NCBI GenBank assembly: GCA_030041225.1
Contig: JASHOG010000034.1
Location: 1-64,000, forward strand
Direction: 5' to 3'
Source: Vulcanimicrobiota bacterium
GTDB lineage: Bacteria > Vulcanimicrobiota > Vulcanimicrobiia > Vulcanimicrobiales > Vulcanimicrobiaceae
Length of the DNA: 64,000 nt
The notes under the pieces were generated by a model that was given only the letters and a program-made list of their open reading frames with translations, had not been told where the DNA came from and did not search any database. Made by a program: the position numbers and the translations under genes. Positions 30,553-38,538 of the stretch are shown piece by piece; within the stretch, counting starts at the first letter, position 1, and every line of letters starts with the position of its first letter.

Positions 30553-31233
30553 TTAGTAAGGACAGTAGTAGCCGGTGTCGGGATCGTAGTACGGCACCCA
30601 CTCGTAGCCGTCCCAGTACTGGCAGACGCCTGGATTCGCCTCATAGACGAAGACGTTCATGCCGAAGAGCGGCAGCCAGAATCCGTAAAAGCCGTCCCAC
30701 CAAAGCCAGTTGGCGCCGCCCCAATAGTTATGCCAGTAGCCGTTGTACCAGCGCCCACCTGCGCCGTACACCCAACCTCCGCCATACGCGAGCGGGTGAA
30801 CGGCGTAGTAACTACTGAGACTTCCTCGCGCCCCGTACGCGGCCGCACTCCGATAGCCACCGGAGGCCGTTCCGCGGTAACCACCGCTGTAGGACGACGC
30901 TCCGCGGTAGCCGCCGCTATACGACGACGCTCCGCGGTAACCGCCGCTGTACGATGGCGTGCTGCGGTAACCGCCGCTGTACGCGGGTGAGCCGCGGTAG
31001 CCGCCGCTATACGCCGGCGCGCTACGATAGCCGCCCGAGCTTCCGCGGTATCCGCCATAGGAACCGCCGCGGGCGCCGGACGAGTACGAGCGTCCGCCGC
31101 CGCCACGCGAACCGCCTCCGCCGCTGCCGTGCCCGTTCGCCGCAGCGGCCGGAACCGCCGCCAGCACCAAGCCCAGGACCGCGGCTGTGCTCAGCACATT
31201 CCTTAGATAGAGTATTACGCGATGTCTTTTCAT
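30553..31233 (-). CDS. exported Gly/Tyr/Ser-rich repeat protein
   Basis: A 226-residue low-complexity protein. Signal peptide to about residue 32 (VLGLVLAAVPAAAA-NGHG). Residues 35-60 are Gly/Ser rich, then about eight copies of a 10-residue unit of the form SGGYRG-x-x-x-Y (30-bp DNA repeat), then a Trp/Tyr-rich globular end (GAGGRWYNGYWHNYWGGANW, CQYWDGYEWVPYYDPDTGYY). Two Cys remain for a disulfide. Probably a surface or cell-wall protein; adhesion or matrix role is a guess. Own terminator downstream. Confidence 0.75.
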   Translation of the reverse strand: MKRHRVILYLRNVLSTAAVLGLVLAAVPAAAANGHGSGGGGSRGGGGRSYSSGARGGSYGGYRGSSGGYRSAPAYSGGYRGSPAYSGGYRSTPSYSGGYRGASSYSGGYRGASSYSGGYRGTASGGYRSAAAYGARGSLSSYYAVHPLAYGGGWVYGAGGRWYNGYWHNYWGGANWLWWDGFYGFWLPLFGMNVFVYEANPGVCQYWDGYEWVPYYDPDTGYYCPY

Positions 31234-31429
31234 CAGCGATCGCCTTTCTCGTCTGAGCCCCCAGCGGTGACCCGGGGGCCTTCACAGGTGAAAATCTAAT
31301 TCGCTAACGCGCGCCATGGCGAAAACGTTCGCCTCGATGCGGCAAACGTACGGCCGGGCGCCGGTAAGGCTTCGGCAGGAGAACGAGCGAGCCTTTCGTA
31401 CTTAGTAGGCCCACTTTTCGGCCTCCCGG
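31234..31429. other. intergenic region with GC hairpin in the 5' leader of the repeat protein
   Basis: GCCCCC and GGGGGC (about 31257-31278) can pair in the leader of the minus-strand gene. No known riboswitch consensus was recognised. Nothing else supported. Confidence 0.35.
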
Positions 31430-31729
31430 ATGGATCGGAGCATGAAACCTGACGACGAAATCGCGTTCCTTCGAGCACGCGATGATAGCCGCGTGAAGTA
31501 CCGGCAGATTAGAAACCTGACTGCGCTGAAGGCGGTCTCGGACGGCAGCGCAGTGCTCAGGAACCCTCTGCTGGCTGCCGACATGAAATCACTCCCCGGT
31601 CTGATCGGAGTCTTCCAGCTCCACGGCCAGACATTGCGCCGCCTGCAAGAGCGCTACCCCGAAGACGAACGAATCGGACAAGCGATCATGTCGTGGGAGG
31701 ATTGCAGCCGAGACCTGAGGAGTCCATGA
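31430..31729 (+). CDS. small hypothetical protein
   Basis: A 99-residue, charged, probably cytoplasmic helical protein (DEIAFLRARDDSRVKYRQIR, LRRLQERYPEDERIGQAIM). No signal, no recognised domain. An in-frame ATG at 31442 is an alternative start. It ends 10 bp before the hydroxyproline-type operon, so it may be co-transcribed, but coding status rests only on length and composition. Confidence 0.45.
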   Translation: MDRSMKPDDEIAFLRARDDSRVKYRQIRNLTALKAVSDGSAVLRNPLLAADMKSLPGLIGVFQLHGQTLRRLQERYPEDERIGQAIMSWEDCSRDLRSP

Positions 31730-31739
31730 AATAGCGCGT

Positions 31740-32744
31740 GTGACGATCGAGACGGTTGAGTCGCATACACAGGGCATGCCGACGCGCGTCGTCGTCGGCG
31801 GTGTCGACCCTATCCCGGGTACATCGATGTTCGAGAGGCGCGAGTACGCGGTTGCACACCTCGAGGGATTGCGCCGCTTTCTTATGTACGAGCCGCGCGG
31901 ACACGGCTCGATGTCCGGCGCGATCCTCATGCCGCCGCTCGACCCGCGCGCGGATCTCGGCGTGCTTTTCATCGAAGTCACGGGGTTTCTTCCGATGTGC
32001 GGCCACGGCGCGATCGGCGTTTGCACGGTCGCCGTCGAACGTAAGCTCGTGCCGGTCGAGGAACCTGAAACCTCAGTCACGCTCGACACGCCGGCAGGCC
32101 TCGTTACGGCGCGCATCCAGGTCGAGAACGGGCACGCGAAAAGCGTCACGATCACCAATGTGGCCTCGTTCCTCGCGGCCCGCGATCTACTCGTCGACGT
32201 GGAAGGCTACGGTGCGCTGCCGTTCGACCTCGCGTACGGCGGCAATTTCTACGCGATCCTCCCAGCCAAGAGCCTCGGCCTAACCCTCGCGTTGGAAGAG
32301 GCACCAGAGGTCGTCGCGCGCGGCATGCAGGTGATGCACGCCATCTCAGACCAGCACGCCTTCTCCCATCCGCTCGAGCCGCGCATCGCCGAACTCCGCC
32401 ACGTGCTCTTCACCGCACCGCCGACGCGCACCGATACCGACTCGAGGGCGGCGATCGTCCTCTATCCGGGAACGCTCGACCGCTCGCCGTGCGGAACGGG
32501 AACGAGCGCGAGAATGGCACAGCGCTACTTTCTCGGTGAACAGCGGCTGCGAGAGGAGTTTGTGCACGAGAGCTTCCTCGGGACGCCCTTCTTTGGAACG
32601 CTCATCGAAGAGATCGAGCTGACGCCGTCGGTTCGAGCCGTCATCCCAACGATACGTGGAAGTGCTTGGATCAGCGGCTATGCCACCTACGTACTCGAAC
32701 CCGACGACCCGTTCCCACACGGATTTTTGATTCCGACGGCGTAA
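31740..32744 (+). CDS. 4-hydroxyproline 2-epimerase / proline racemase family
   Basis: A 334-residue cofactor-independent epimerase. Both catalytic Cys are present: Cys87 in FLPMCGHGAIG and Cys251 in DRSPCGTGTSARM. The CGHG form, rather than CGHN, favours 4-hydroxyproline epimerase over proline racemase. N-terminal VESHTQGMPTRVVV is the family opening. GTG start at 31740. Followed by a DapA-family gene (9-bp gap) and an FAD amino-acid oxidase, the set known from trans-4-hydroxy-L-proline degradation. Confidence 0.85.
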   Translation: MTIETVESHTQGMPTRVVVGGVDPIPGTSMFERREYAVAHLEGLRRFLMYEPRGHGSMSGAILMPPLDPRADLGVLFIEVTGFLPMCGHGAIGVCTVAVERKLVPVEEPETSVTLDTPAGLVTARIQVENGHAKSVTITNVASFLAARDLLVDVEGYGALPFDLAYGGNFYAILPAKSLGLTLALEEAPEVVARGMQVMHAISDQHAFSHPLEPRIAELRHVLFTAPPTRTDTDSRAAIVLYPGTLDRSPCGTGTSARMAQRYFLGEQRLREEFVHESFLGTPFFGTLIEEIELTPSVRAVIPTIRGSAWISGYATYVLEPDDPFPHGFLIPTA

Positions 32745-32753
32745 GAGAGGCCC

Positions 32754-33635
32754 ATGCCGCAGTTCACCGGAGTGTACGTTGCCGTCATTACGCCCTTCAC
32801 CAGCGAGGATCGTGTCGACCTCGACCGCTTGAGAGAGCACGTCTCGTGGTTAATAGACCAAGGCGTGCACGGCATCGTCCCTGCCGGCTCGTGTGGTGAA
32901 TACGCGGCACTGAGCGACGCCGAGCGCACGGCTGTCGTCGAGAGTGTCGCAGAGGTCTGCAAGGGACGCGTGCCGCTCGTCGTCGGAACCGGCGCCTCCT
33001 CAACGCGCAATGCGCTACGCTGGGCTGAGCACGCCCGCAACTGCGGATCGGCCGGTATCATGGCGCTTCCGCCGAGCGCCTACCGCCCGAACAGACGCGA
33101 AATTCACGCGTGGTATGAGGCTCTCAACAGCATCGGGCTTCCGATCATCGCATACAACAATCCATTCGACACAACCGTCGATCTCACGCCTGACATTCTG
33201 AGCGAGCTGCAAGAACTCGAGAACCTCGTCGCGGTAAAGGAGTATTCCGGCGATGTCCGCAGGATCCCGGTTATTCTCGAAACGACGCGGCTTGAAGTCA
33301 TCGTCGGTTGCGATGATCTTGCGCTCGAAGGCCTGCTCGCAGGCGCTACCGGATGGATCGCCGGGTTGACGAACGTCGTCGCGCGCGAGTCGATCGATCT
33401 CTACAACCTCGTGCAAGAGCGTAGGATCGACGAAGCATCGGCACTCTACAGCAGGCTGCTTCCACTGTTCCGCTACGATTCGCGTCCCACGTTCGTTCAG
33501 GCGATCAAGTTCGCGTTCGATCTCATCGGAAAGTCTGCCGGTGCAACCCGACCGCCGCGCCTTGCACTCGACGACTCGGATCGCCGCCTGATCACCGAGG
33601 CGCTCGATCCGTTCGTGACCGTTGCCCACCGCTGA
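32754..33635 (+). CDS. DapA-family aldolase/dehydratase, probable 1-pyrroline-4-hydroxy-2-carboxylate deaminase
   Basis: A 293-residue TIM barrel of the dihydrodipicolinate synthase/N-acetylneuraminate lyase superfamily. Schiff-base Lys162 in VAVKEYSGD, Tyr134 in IAYNNPFDT, and the carboxylate loop PAGSCGEYAAL. Lysine synthesis already has its own dapA at 10984, and the neighbours point to hydroxyproline breakdown, where a DapA-like enzyme deaminates the pyrroline intermediate to alpha-ketoglutarate semialdehyde. Function by context; keto-sugar acid dehydratase is the main alternative. Ribosome site GAGAGG. Confidence 0.82.
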   Translation: MPQFTGVYVAVITPFTSEDRVDLDRLREHVSWLIDQGVHGIVPAGSCGEYAALSDAERTAVVESVAEVCKGRVPLVVGTGASSTRNALRWAEHARNCGSAGIMALPPSAYRPNRREIHAWYEALNSIGLPIIAYNNPFDTTVDLTPDILSELQELENLVAVKEYSGDVRRIPVILETTRLEVIVGCDDLALEGLLAGATGWIAGLTNVVARESIDLYNLVQERRIDEASALYSRLLPLFRYDSRPTFVQAIKFAFDLIGKSAGATRPPRLALDDSDRRLITEALDPFVTVAHR

Positions 33636-34860
33636 CGTCGCCGTCGTCGGCGGCGGTATCGTCGGCACCTGCGCGGCAATCGAGCTTCAGCGCCGCGGGC
33701 GAGCGGTAACGATCGTCGAACGAGACGAGCCCGGCGCCGGAACAGCGGCCGGCAGCGCCGGTTACCTCGCGTACGACGACATCTTCCCGATTCCGTCGCC
33801 GGCCATCGTTGCGAGCCTTCCGCGGATGCTCTTCGATCGTCACGGGCCGCTGGTCGTACAGACGCCGTACCTTCCTCATCTTGCCGGTTGGGGGTTGCGT
33901 TTTCTCGCTGCGGCTCGCCCGTCGATCGTCCGGCGCAGCATCGCTGCGCTCGCGCCGTTGAATCGTCTGGCCTCGCAGGCGCATCAGGACCTCGCCTCGC
34001 GCGCAGGCGCGCAACATTATCTCGTGCGCGAGAGCGTGCTCCACGTCTTTCGCACGGAAGCATCGCTTGAAACCGCCTCGAAGCTCATCCCGACGCTCGA
34101 GCGAGAGGGGTTCGAGGCAGGAATCGTCGATCGCGACGCCTTGCGCGCGATGGAGCCCGCCATTCGTAACGGCGTCGCGGGGGCGATCTCCTTCCCCGGC
34201 TCGGACCGCTGCACGAATCCGAGCGGATACGGCGCCGCTCTCGCGCGGCATTTTCGCGCGCAGGGTGGCAGCGTGATACGCGGCACCGCTCGTGCGCTCG
34301 AACCCTTCGGCGGCGGATGGATCGTGCGCGCCGATGAAGAGGAGCTGCTGGCGCCGCGCGTCATCGTCGCTACAGGAGCGTGGTCGCGTGCGCTGCTCGC
34401 CCCACTCGGGTACGGCGTACCGCTGGAGAGTGCTCGGGGGTACAACTTGATGCTCGGTCAGCCCGGGGTCACTCCATCGCGCACGCTGCTCTTCGAGGAA
34501 GATCACTTCTGTGCGACCCCGATGGAGGACGGGCTACGCCTCGCAGGCACGGTCGAGTTCGCAGGTCTCGAGGCGCCGCCGAACTTTTACCGTTCCGAGA
34601 TGCTCTACGAGATCGCGCGAGGGTACATTCCGGAGTTGCGCCGCGACCCGGCGACGCACTGGATGGGGCATCGCCCCTCGCTCCCCGACTCGCTGCCCGT
34701 CATCGGCGAGCTGCCGAAACATCCCGGCATCATCGCCGCCTTCGGTCACGAGCGGCGCGGTTTGATGCAATCGGCGATCACCGCACGATGCGTCGCGGAT
34801 CTTGTCGAGCGTAAGACGCCGCCGGTCGATCTCGCGCCCTTCCGAATCGACAGATTTTAA
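33622..34860 (+). CDS. FAD-dependent D-amino-acid oxidase/dehydrogenase (DadA-like)
   Basis: A 412-residue DAO-family flavoprotein. FAD-binding VAVVGGGIVGTCAAIEL at residues 5-21, the ERDEPGAGTAAGSAG region and a C-terminal GHRPSLPDSLPVIGELPKHP. TTG start overlapping the previous gene by 14 bp. In the proposed pathway it would oxidise cis-4-hydroxy-D-proline, the product of the epimerase. The semialdehyde dehydrogenase needed to finish the route is not in the window. Confidence 0.85.
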   Translation: MPTADVAVVGGGIVGTCAAIELQRRGRAVTIVERDEPGAGTAAGSAGYLAYDDIFPIPSPAIVASLPRMLFDRHGPLVVQTPYLPHLAGWGLRFLAAARPSIVRRSIAALAPLNRLASQAHQDLASRAGAQHYLVRESVLHVFRTEASLETASKLIPTLEREGFEAGIVDRDALRAMEPAIRNGVAGAISFPGSDRCTNPSGYGAALARHFRAQGGSVIRGTARALEPFGGGWIVRADEEELLAPRVIVATGAWSRALLAPLGYGVPLESARGYNLMLGQPGVTPSRTLLFEEDHFCATPMEDGLRLAGTVEFAGLEAPPNFYRSEMLYEIARGYIPELRRDPATHWMGHRPSLPDSLPVIGELPKHPGIIAAFGHERRGLMQSAITARCVADLVERKTPPVDLAPFRIDRF

Positions 34861-34875
34861 CGCGGGCTGAGATCG

Positions 34876-35574
34876 ATGGAACCGTTCGGACAAGGATGGA
34901 CGCAGATCGGCGGGTTGGCGCTCGCGTTCGTTCTCTCAGCGATGATCGGTCTCGAGCGTGAGTACCGTCAGAAGAGTGCGGGGATGCGAACCTACACGAT
35001 CGTCGGCTTTGCGGCTGCCCTGCTCATGCTGATCTCGAAGTACGGTTTCACCAACGTCCTGCGTCCGGGATACGTCGAGCTCGATCCGTCGCGAGTGGCC
35101 GCTCAGATCGTCACCGGCATCGGTTTCATCGGCGGCGGTTTGATCTTCGTGCGGCGAGCAACCGTGCAAGGACTGACCACAGCCGCCGTCGTTTGGCTCA
35201 CGGCTGCGGTCGGCATGGCGTGTGGTGCCGGATTACCGATACTCGCAGTCGTCGTCACGGCTGGGCACTTTGCCGTCGTGCTCGTCTTCCCGAGAATGCT
35301 TCGTAGGGTCGGGCACGAACCGCCGTCCGAGTTCTTCATCGAGGTCAGCTATGAGGAAGGACGCGACGTATTGCGGCAAGCGCTGCTTACGATCGTGCAG
35401 CGGGGCTTCACGGTGACGGCGATGCAGTCGGAGCGCGGAGGCGAGCAGCGCCAGGGTACCGCACACGTTCGGCTCGGGTTGCGCGGGCGAGGTACGCCGA
35501 CCGAGCTCGTCGATCGCCTTGCCACCGTTCCGGGTGTCGTCGGCACACGCTGGGACGAGGAAGAGAGCGAGTAG
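34876..35574 (+). CDS. MgtC/SapB-family membrane protein
   Basis: A 232-residue inner-membrane protein. The N-terminal half has four to five TM helices and the family motifs SAMIGLEREYRQKSAGMRTY and GIGFIGGGLIF; the soluble C-terminal 85 residues resemble the ACT-like MgtC tail (FFIEVSYEEGRDVLRQAL). Family members are linked to growth under low magnesium and regulation of the ATP synthase. Follows the oxidase gene after 15 bp. Confidence 0.88.
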   Translation: MEPFGQGWTQIGGLALAFVLSAMIGLEREYRQKSAGMRTYTIVGFAAALLMLISKYGFTNVLRPGYVELDPSRVAAQIVTGIGFIGGGLIFVRRATVQGLTTAAVVWLTAAVGMACGAGLPILAVVVTAGHFAVVLVFPRMLRRVGHEPPSEFFIEVSYEEGRDVLRQALLTIVQRGFTVTAMQSERGGEQRQGTAHVRLGLRGRGTPTELVDRLATVPGVVGTRWDEEESE

Positions 35575-35578
35575 AGGC

Positions 35579-36418
35579 ATGAGCAAGAGCGATGCACGCG
35601 TCGTCTGCATCGGCGCCGCGAGCATCGATCGCATCTTCCGCTGCGATGATCCCCTGCGTATGCAGACGTCAAATCCCGCGCGAGTCGAGCACGGGTTTGG
35701 CGGCGCAGCACGAAACGTCGCTGAGAATCTCGCCCGCCTCGGAGCTACTGTTACCTTCTGCGGCGTTGTCGGCGACGACGAGGCTGGGCACGCGCTCGTC
35801 CGGCATCTGCAAGCCGTGGGCTGCGACGTTACGGGCGTTCGCGTCGTCGACGGCGCTGCGACCGCGCAGTACGCAGCGATTATCGCCGCCGATGGCGAGC
35901 TCGCCGTCGGCGCCTGCGATGCGGGCCCTCTCGAGGCACTCACCGTTGCCGATCTCGAAGACTGGATGCCGCTCATCGCCGGCGCGCTCTGGCTCCTTCT
36001 CGACTGCAACCTTCCCGCGCCCGTCTTGGCAGAGGCGATGCGACGGCGGGAGAATGCGTGGTGGCGGCTTGCCATCGACGGGACAAGCGTTGCCAAGGCG
36101 CTGCGTCTGCCGAAGGATCTCTCTGCCGTTGATCTGCTTTTCGTCAATGAAGCGGAGGCGAGTACCCTCGGGGAACGCGGCGCCAAGACGAGGGTGATCT
36201 CGCGCGGCGGACATGGCATTTTGCTACGCACCGGCGATCGGCGCGTAGAGATTCCGGCTCGGAGCGTGGAGGCTGTCGTCGACGTTACCGGCGCGGGCGA
36301 TGCCCTCGTCGCCGCGACGCTGCGCACGTTGATCGACGGCTATCCGCTAGAGGAGGCTCTCGTGCGCGCGACGGAGTTGGCAGCCCTTACCGTGCAGTCG
36401 GCAACCGCTGTACCATGA
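35579..36418 (+). CDS. psuK: PfkB-family kinase, probable pseudouridine kinase
   Basis: A 279-residue ribokinase-fold enzyme. N-terminal GAASIDRIFR and GGAARNVAENLARLG bind the substrate; the catalytic anion hole is DVTGAGDALVAATL near residue 240. Its stop overlaps the psuG ATG (ATGA), the standard pairing in which PsuK phosphorylates pseudouridine for PsuG. ATG at 35579 with GAGG just upstream; an earlier in-frame start would overlap the mgtC-like gene by 56 bp. Confidence 0.85.
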   Translation: MSKSDARVVCIGAASIDRIFRCDDPLRMQTSNPARVEHGFGGAARNVAENLARLGATVTFCGVVGDDEAGHALVRHLQAVGCDVTGVRVVDGAATAQYAAIIAADGELAVGACDAGPLEALTVADLEDWMPLIAGALWLLLDCNLPAPVLAEAMRRRENAWWRLAIDGTSVAKALRLPKDLSAVDLLFVNEAEASTLGERGAKTRVISRGGHGILLRTGDRRVEIPARSVEAVVDVTGAGDALVAATLRTLIDGYPLEEALVRATELAALTVQSATAVP

Positions 36419-37359
36419 AGTTCTCCGACGAAATCTCCGAGGCTAGAGAGCGCGGCGCGCCGATCGTTGCACTCGAGACGACCATTCTCTCCCACGGAAT
36501 GCCCTATCCGCAGAACCTCGAGACCGGACGGGAGATCGAGCGAATCGTGCGCGAGGCGGGCGCGCTTCCTGCAACGATCGCCGTGTTGGACGGAGAGATT
36601 CACATAGGACTCGACACGAAGCAACTAGAGCATGTCGCCTCCGCGCCGATGCTCAAGCTCGGCCGAGGCGATCTTGCGTACGCCGTAGCGAAAGGTGCCG
36701 ACGGCGCAACAACGGTCGCGGCGACCGCGCACTGTGCCGCAATCGCAGGGATTCGGGTCTTTGCGACCGGCGGCATCGGCGGCGTTCATCGCGGCGCCGA
36801 GTCCACGATGGATGTCTCCGGCGATCTCGATACGCTCGCCTCGACTCGCATTGCAGTCGTTTGCGCAGGCGCCAAAGCGATTCTCGACCTTCCCAAGACG
36901 TTGGAAGCGCTGGAGACACGCAGCGTTCCCGTCGTCGGCTATCGCACGAGCGAGTTTCCTGCTTTCTGGAGCCGCTCGAGCGGAGTGCCGCTCTCGCTTC
37001 GCGCCGACTCGGCGCAGGAGATCGCGGCGATGATTGACGCGCAGGAGGCCCTCGGCTTGCACGGCGCAGTCGTCGTCGCGAATCCTATTCCCCCCGACGA
37101 CGAAATTCCCGCGCAAGAGCTCGAGCACGACATCGACGCGGCAACGGCCGAGGCCGGCGCCGCGCGCATTACCGGAAAGGCTTTGACTCCGTGGCTGCTC
37201 GACCGCCTGTTCACGCGCACCGAGGGGCGGACCCTGCGCGCGAACGTCGCGCTCGTTCGCTCGAACGCGCGACTTGCGGCTGAGGTCGCGGTCAGCCTAC
37301 GAGATCGTGCCAGCTCTGTGCGTGCAGGTGCACGCCGTAGTACTCCGCCGCAGCCTTGA
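36415..37359 (+). CDS. psuG: pseudouridine-5'-phosphate glycosidase
   Basis: A 314-residue enzyme that splits pseudouridine 5'-phosphate to uracil and ribose 5-phosphate. Family motifs: VALETTILSHGMPYPQN (catalytic Glu), AATAHCAAIAGIRVFATGGI, GGVHRGAE, and the Schiff-base Lys in VVCAGAKAILD. C-terminal ITGKALTPWLLDRL is typical. The terminal Arg-rich 15 residues overlap a small gene on the other strand. Confidence 0.95.
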   Translation: MKFSDEISEARERGAPIVALETTILSHGMPYPQNLETGREIERIVREAGALPATIAVLDGEIHIGLDTKQLEHVASAPMLKLGRGDLAYAVAKGADGATTVAATAHCAAIAGIRVFATGGIGGVHRGAESTMDVSGDLDTLASTRIAVVCAGAKAILDLPKTLEALETRSVPVVGYRTSEFPAFWSRSSGVPLSLRADSAQEIAAMIDAQEALGLHGAVVVANPIPPDDEIPAQELEHDIDAATAEAGAARITGKALTPWLLDRLFTRTEGRTLRANVALVRSNARLAAEVAVSLRDRASSVRAGARRSTPPQP

Positions 37360-37546
37360 TGTTCTCGAACGCGAGCGCCCGCTCGCGGTCGCTCACGCCC
37401 TCCACCTCGCCGAAGCGTGCAATCGCGCTGCGCACATGAGAAGCGTCGGTCAGCGGCTCTTTGCGCTCCTTTGGAAAGGCGAAGGTGCTCTCCGGAAGTT
37501 TCAGGCGCGGCTCGTTCCCGTGCGATGGTCTCCATGTGATCTCCAT
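37292..37546 (-). CDS. small DUF6582-like protein
   Basis: An 84-residue protein with LKLPESTFAFPKERKEPLTD, HVRSAIARFGEVEGVSDRER and ENIKAAAEYYGVHL, a pattern known from small cytoplasmic proteins of unknown function (DUF6582-type). Alone on its strand and overlapping the psuG 3' end by 68 bp. The conserved pattern supports it being a real gene despite the overlap. Confidence 0.65.
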   Translation of the reverse strand: MEITWRPSHGNEPRLKLPESTFAFPKERKEPLTDASHVRSAIARFGEVEGVSDRERALAFENIKAAAEYYGVHLHAQSWHDLVG

Positions 37547-37602
37547 GAGGTGCAGTCTACGGCGGTGTTGCTGCGACGGTGTTTCCGGGGAGTGATCGCC
37601 GC

Positions 37603-38538
37603 ATGAACGTCGTAAGCGATGGTATGGAGCCGTATCCGCGCGACCTCACCGGTTATGGGGCACATCCTCCGAATGCCAAGTGGCCGGGAGATGCGCGCCT
37701 CGCCGTGCAGATCGTCCTGAACTACGAGGAAGGCTCGGAGTACTCGATCCCCGACGGCGATGGCTTCTCGGAGACGTATCTCACCGAGGTTCCGGGAGCG
37801 ACGCTCGGGGCAGGGAGGCGCGACCTCATCGTCGAGTCGATCTACGAGTACGGCAGCCGAGCCGGTTTTTGGCGGCTCATGCGCCTCTTTTCCGAGCGCG
37901 CATTACCCGTGACGATCTTCGGTGCCGCGCTTGCGCTCGAACGCAACCCAGAAGCGGCGAGCGCGATCCGTGAGGCAGGGTACGACGTCTGTGCGCACGG
38001 ATGGCGTTGGGTCGGCTTTCACGAGATGAACGAGGAGCAGGAGCGTGAAGAGATGCGCCGCGCGATCGAGTCGATCGCACAGACGACCGGAGAGCGTCCG
38101 TACGGATGGTACTGCCGCTATGCGCCCAGCGAGAACACGCGTCGCCTCGTCGTCGAGGAGGGCGGCTTCCTCTACGACTCCGACGCCTACAACGACGATC
38201 TGCCCTACTGGGATCGCGTCGGAGGTAAGGCGCATCTCGTGATTCCCTACACGCTCGACGCGAATGACATGAAGTTCTCCGTCGCACCCGGCTTCACGTC
38301 GCCTTCCGGCTACTTCGAGTACCTGCGCGATACGTTCGACGTTCTCTATCGCGAAGGCGCGACACATCCGAAGATGATGTCGGTCGGGCTGCACTGCCGT
38401 CTCGCGGGACGCCCGGGTCGCACCGCCGCGCTTGAACGTTTCCTCGACTACGTCCTCGCACACGAACGTGTCTGGATCGCTCGTCGCATCGATATCGCGC
38501 GCCACTGGATCGCGAATCATCCCGCTGGGAGCTTCTAG
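37603..38538 (+). CDS. puuE: allantoinase, PuuE polysaccharide-deacetylase type
   Basis: A 311-residue NodB-fold hydrolase. It shows PYPRDLTGYGAHPPNAKWPG, the family opening, then QIVLNYEEGSEYSIPDGD, GSRAGFWRLMRLF, YDVCAHGWRWVGF and MMSVGLHCRLAGRPGR. PuuE-type allantoinases hydrolyse allantoin to allantoate and differ from the zinc amidohydrolase type. Followed immediately by an allantoate amidohydrolase gene. ATG at 37603 chosen over an upstream GTG for N-terminal fit. Confidence 0.92.
   Translation: MNVVSDGMEPYPRDLTGYGAHPPNAKWPGDARLAVQIVLNYEEGSEYSIPDGDGFSETYLTEVPGATLGAGRRDLIVESIYEYGSRAGFWRLMRLFSERALPVTIFGAALALERNPEAASAIREAGYDVCAHGWRWVGFHEMNEEQEREEMRRAIESIAQTTGERPYGWYCRYAPSENTRRLVVEEGGFLYDSDAYNDDLPYWDRVGGKAHLVIPYTLDANDMKFSVAPGFTSPSGYFEYLRDTFDVLYREGATHPKMMSVGLHCRLAGRPGRTAALERFLDYVLAHERVWIARRIDIARHWIANHPAGSF

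Noticed and set aside
30860-31050. Regular 30-bp spacing suggesting a CRISPR array
   Set aside because: No unique spacers; units are in-frame codons for SGGYRG-type repeats.
31234-31300. Possible riboswitch in the leader of the Gly/Tyr repeat gene
   Set aside because: A GC hairpin is present but conserved cores of c-di-GMP, c-di-AMP, SAM, TPP or guanidine switches were not matched.
33622-33635. Frameshift between the DapA-like and oxidase genes
   Set aside because: The 14-bp overlap leaves both proteins complete with normal ends and a TTG start.
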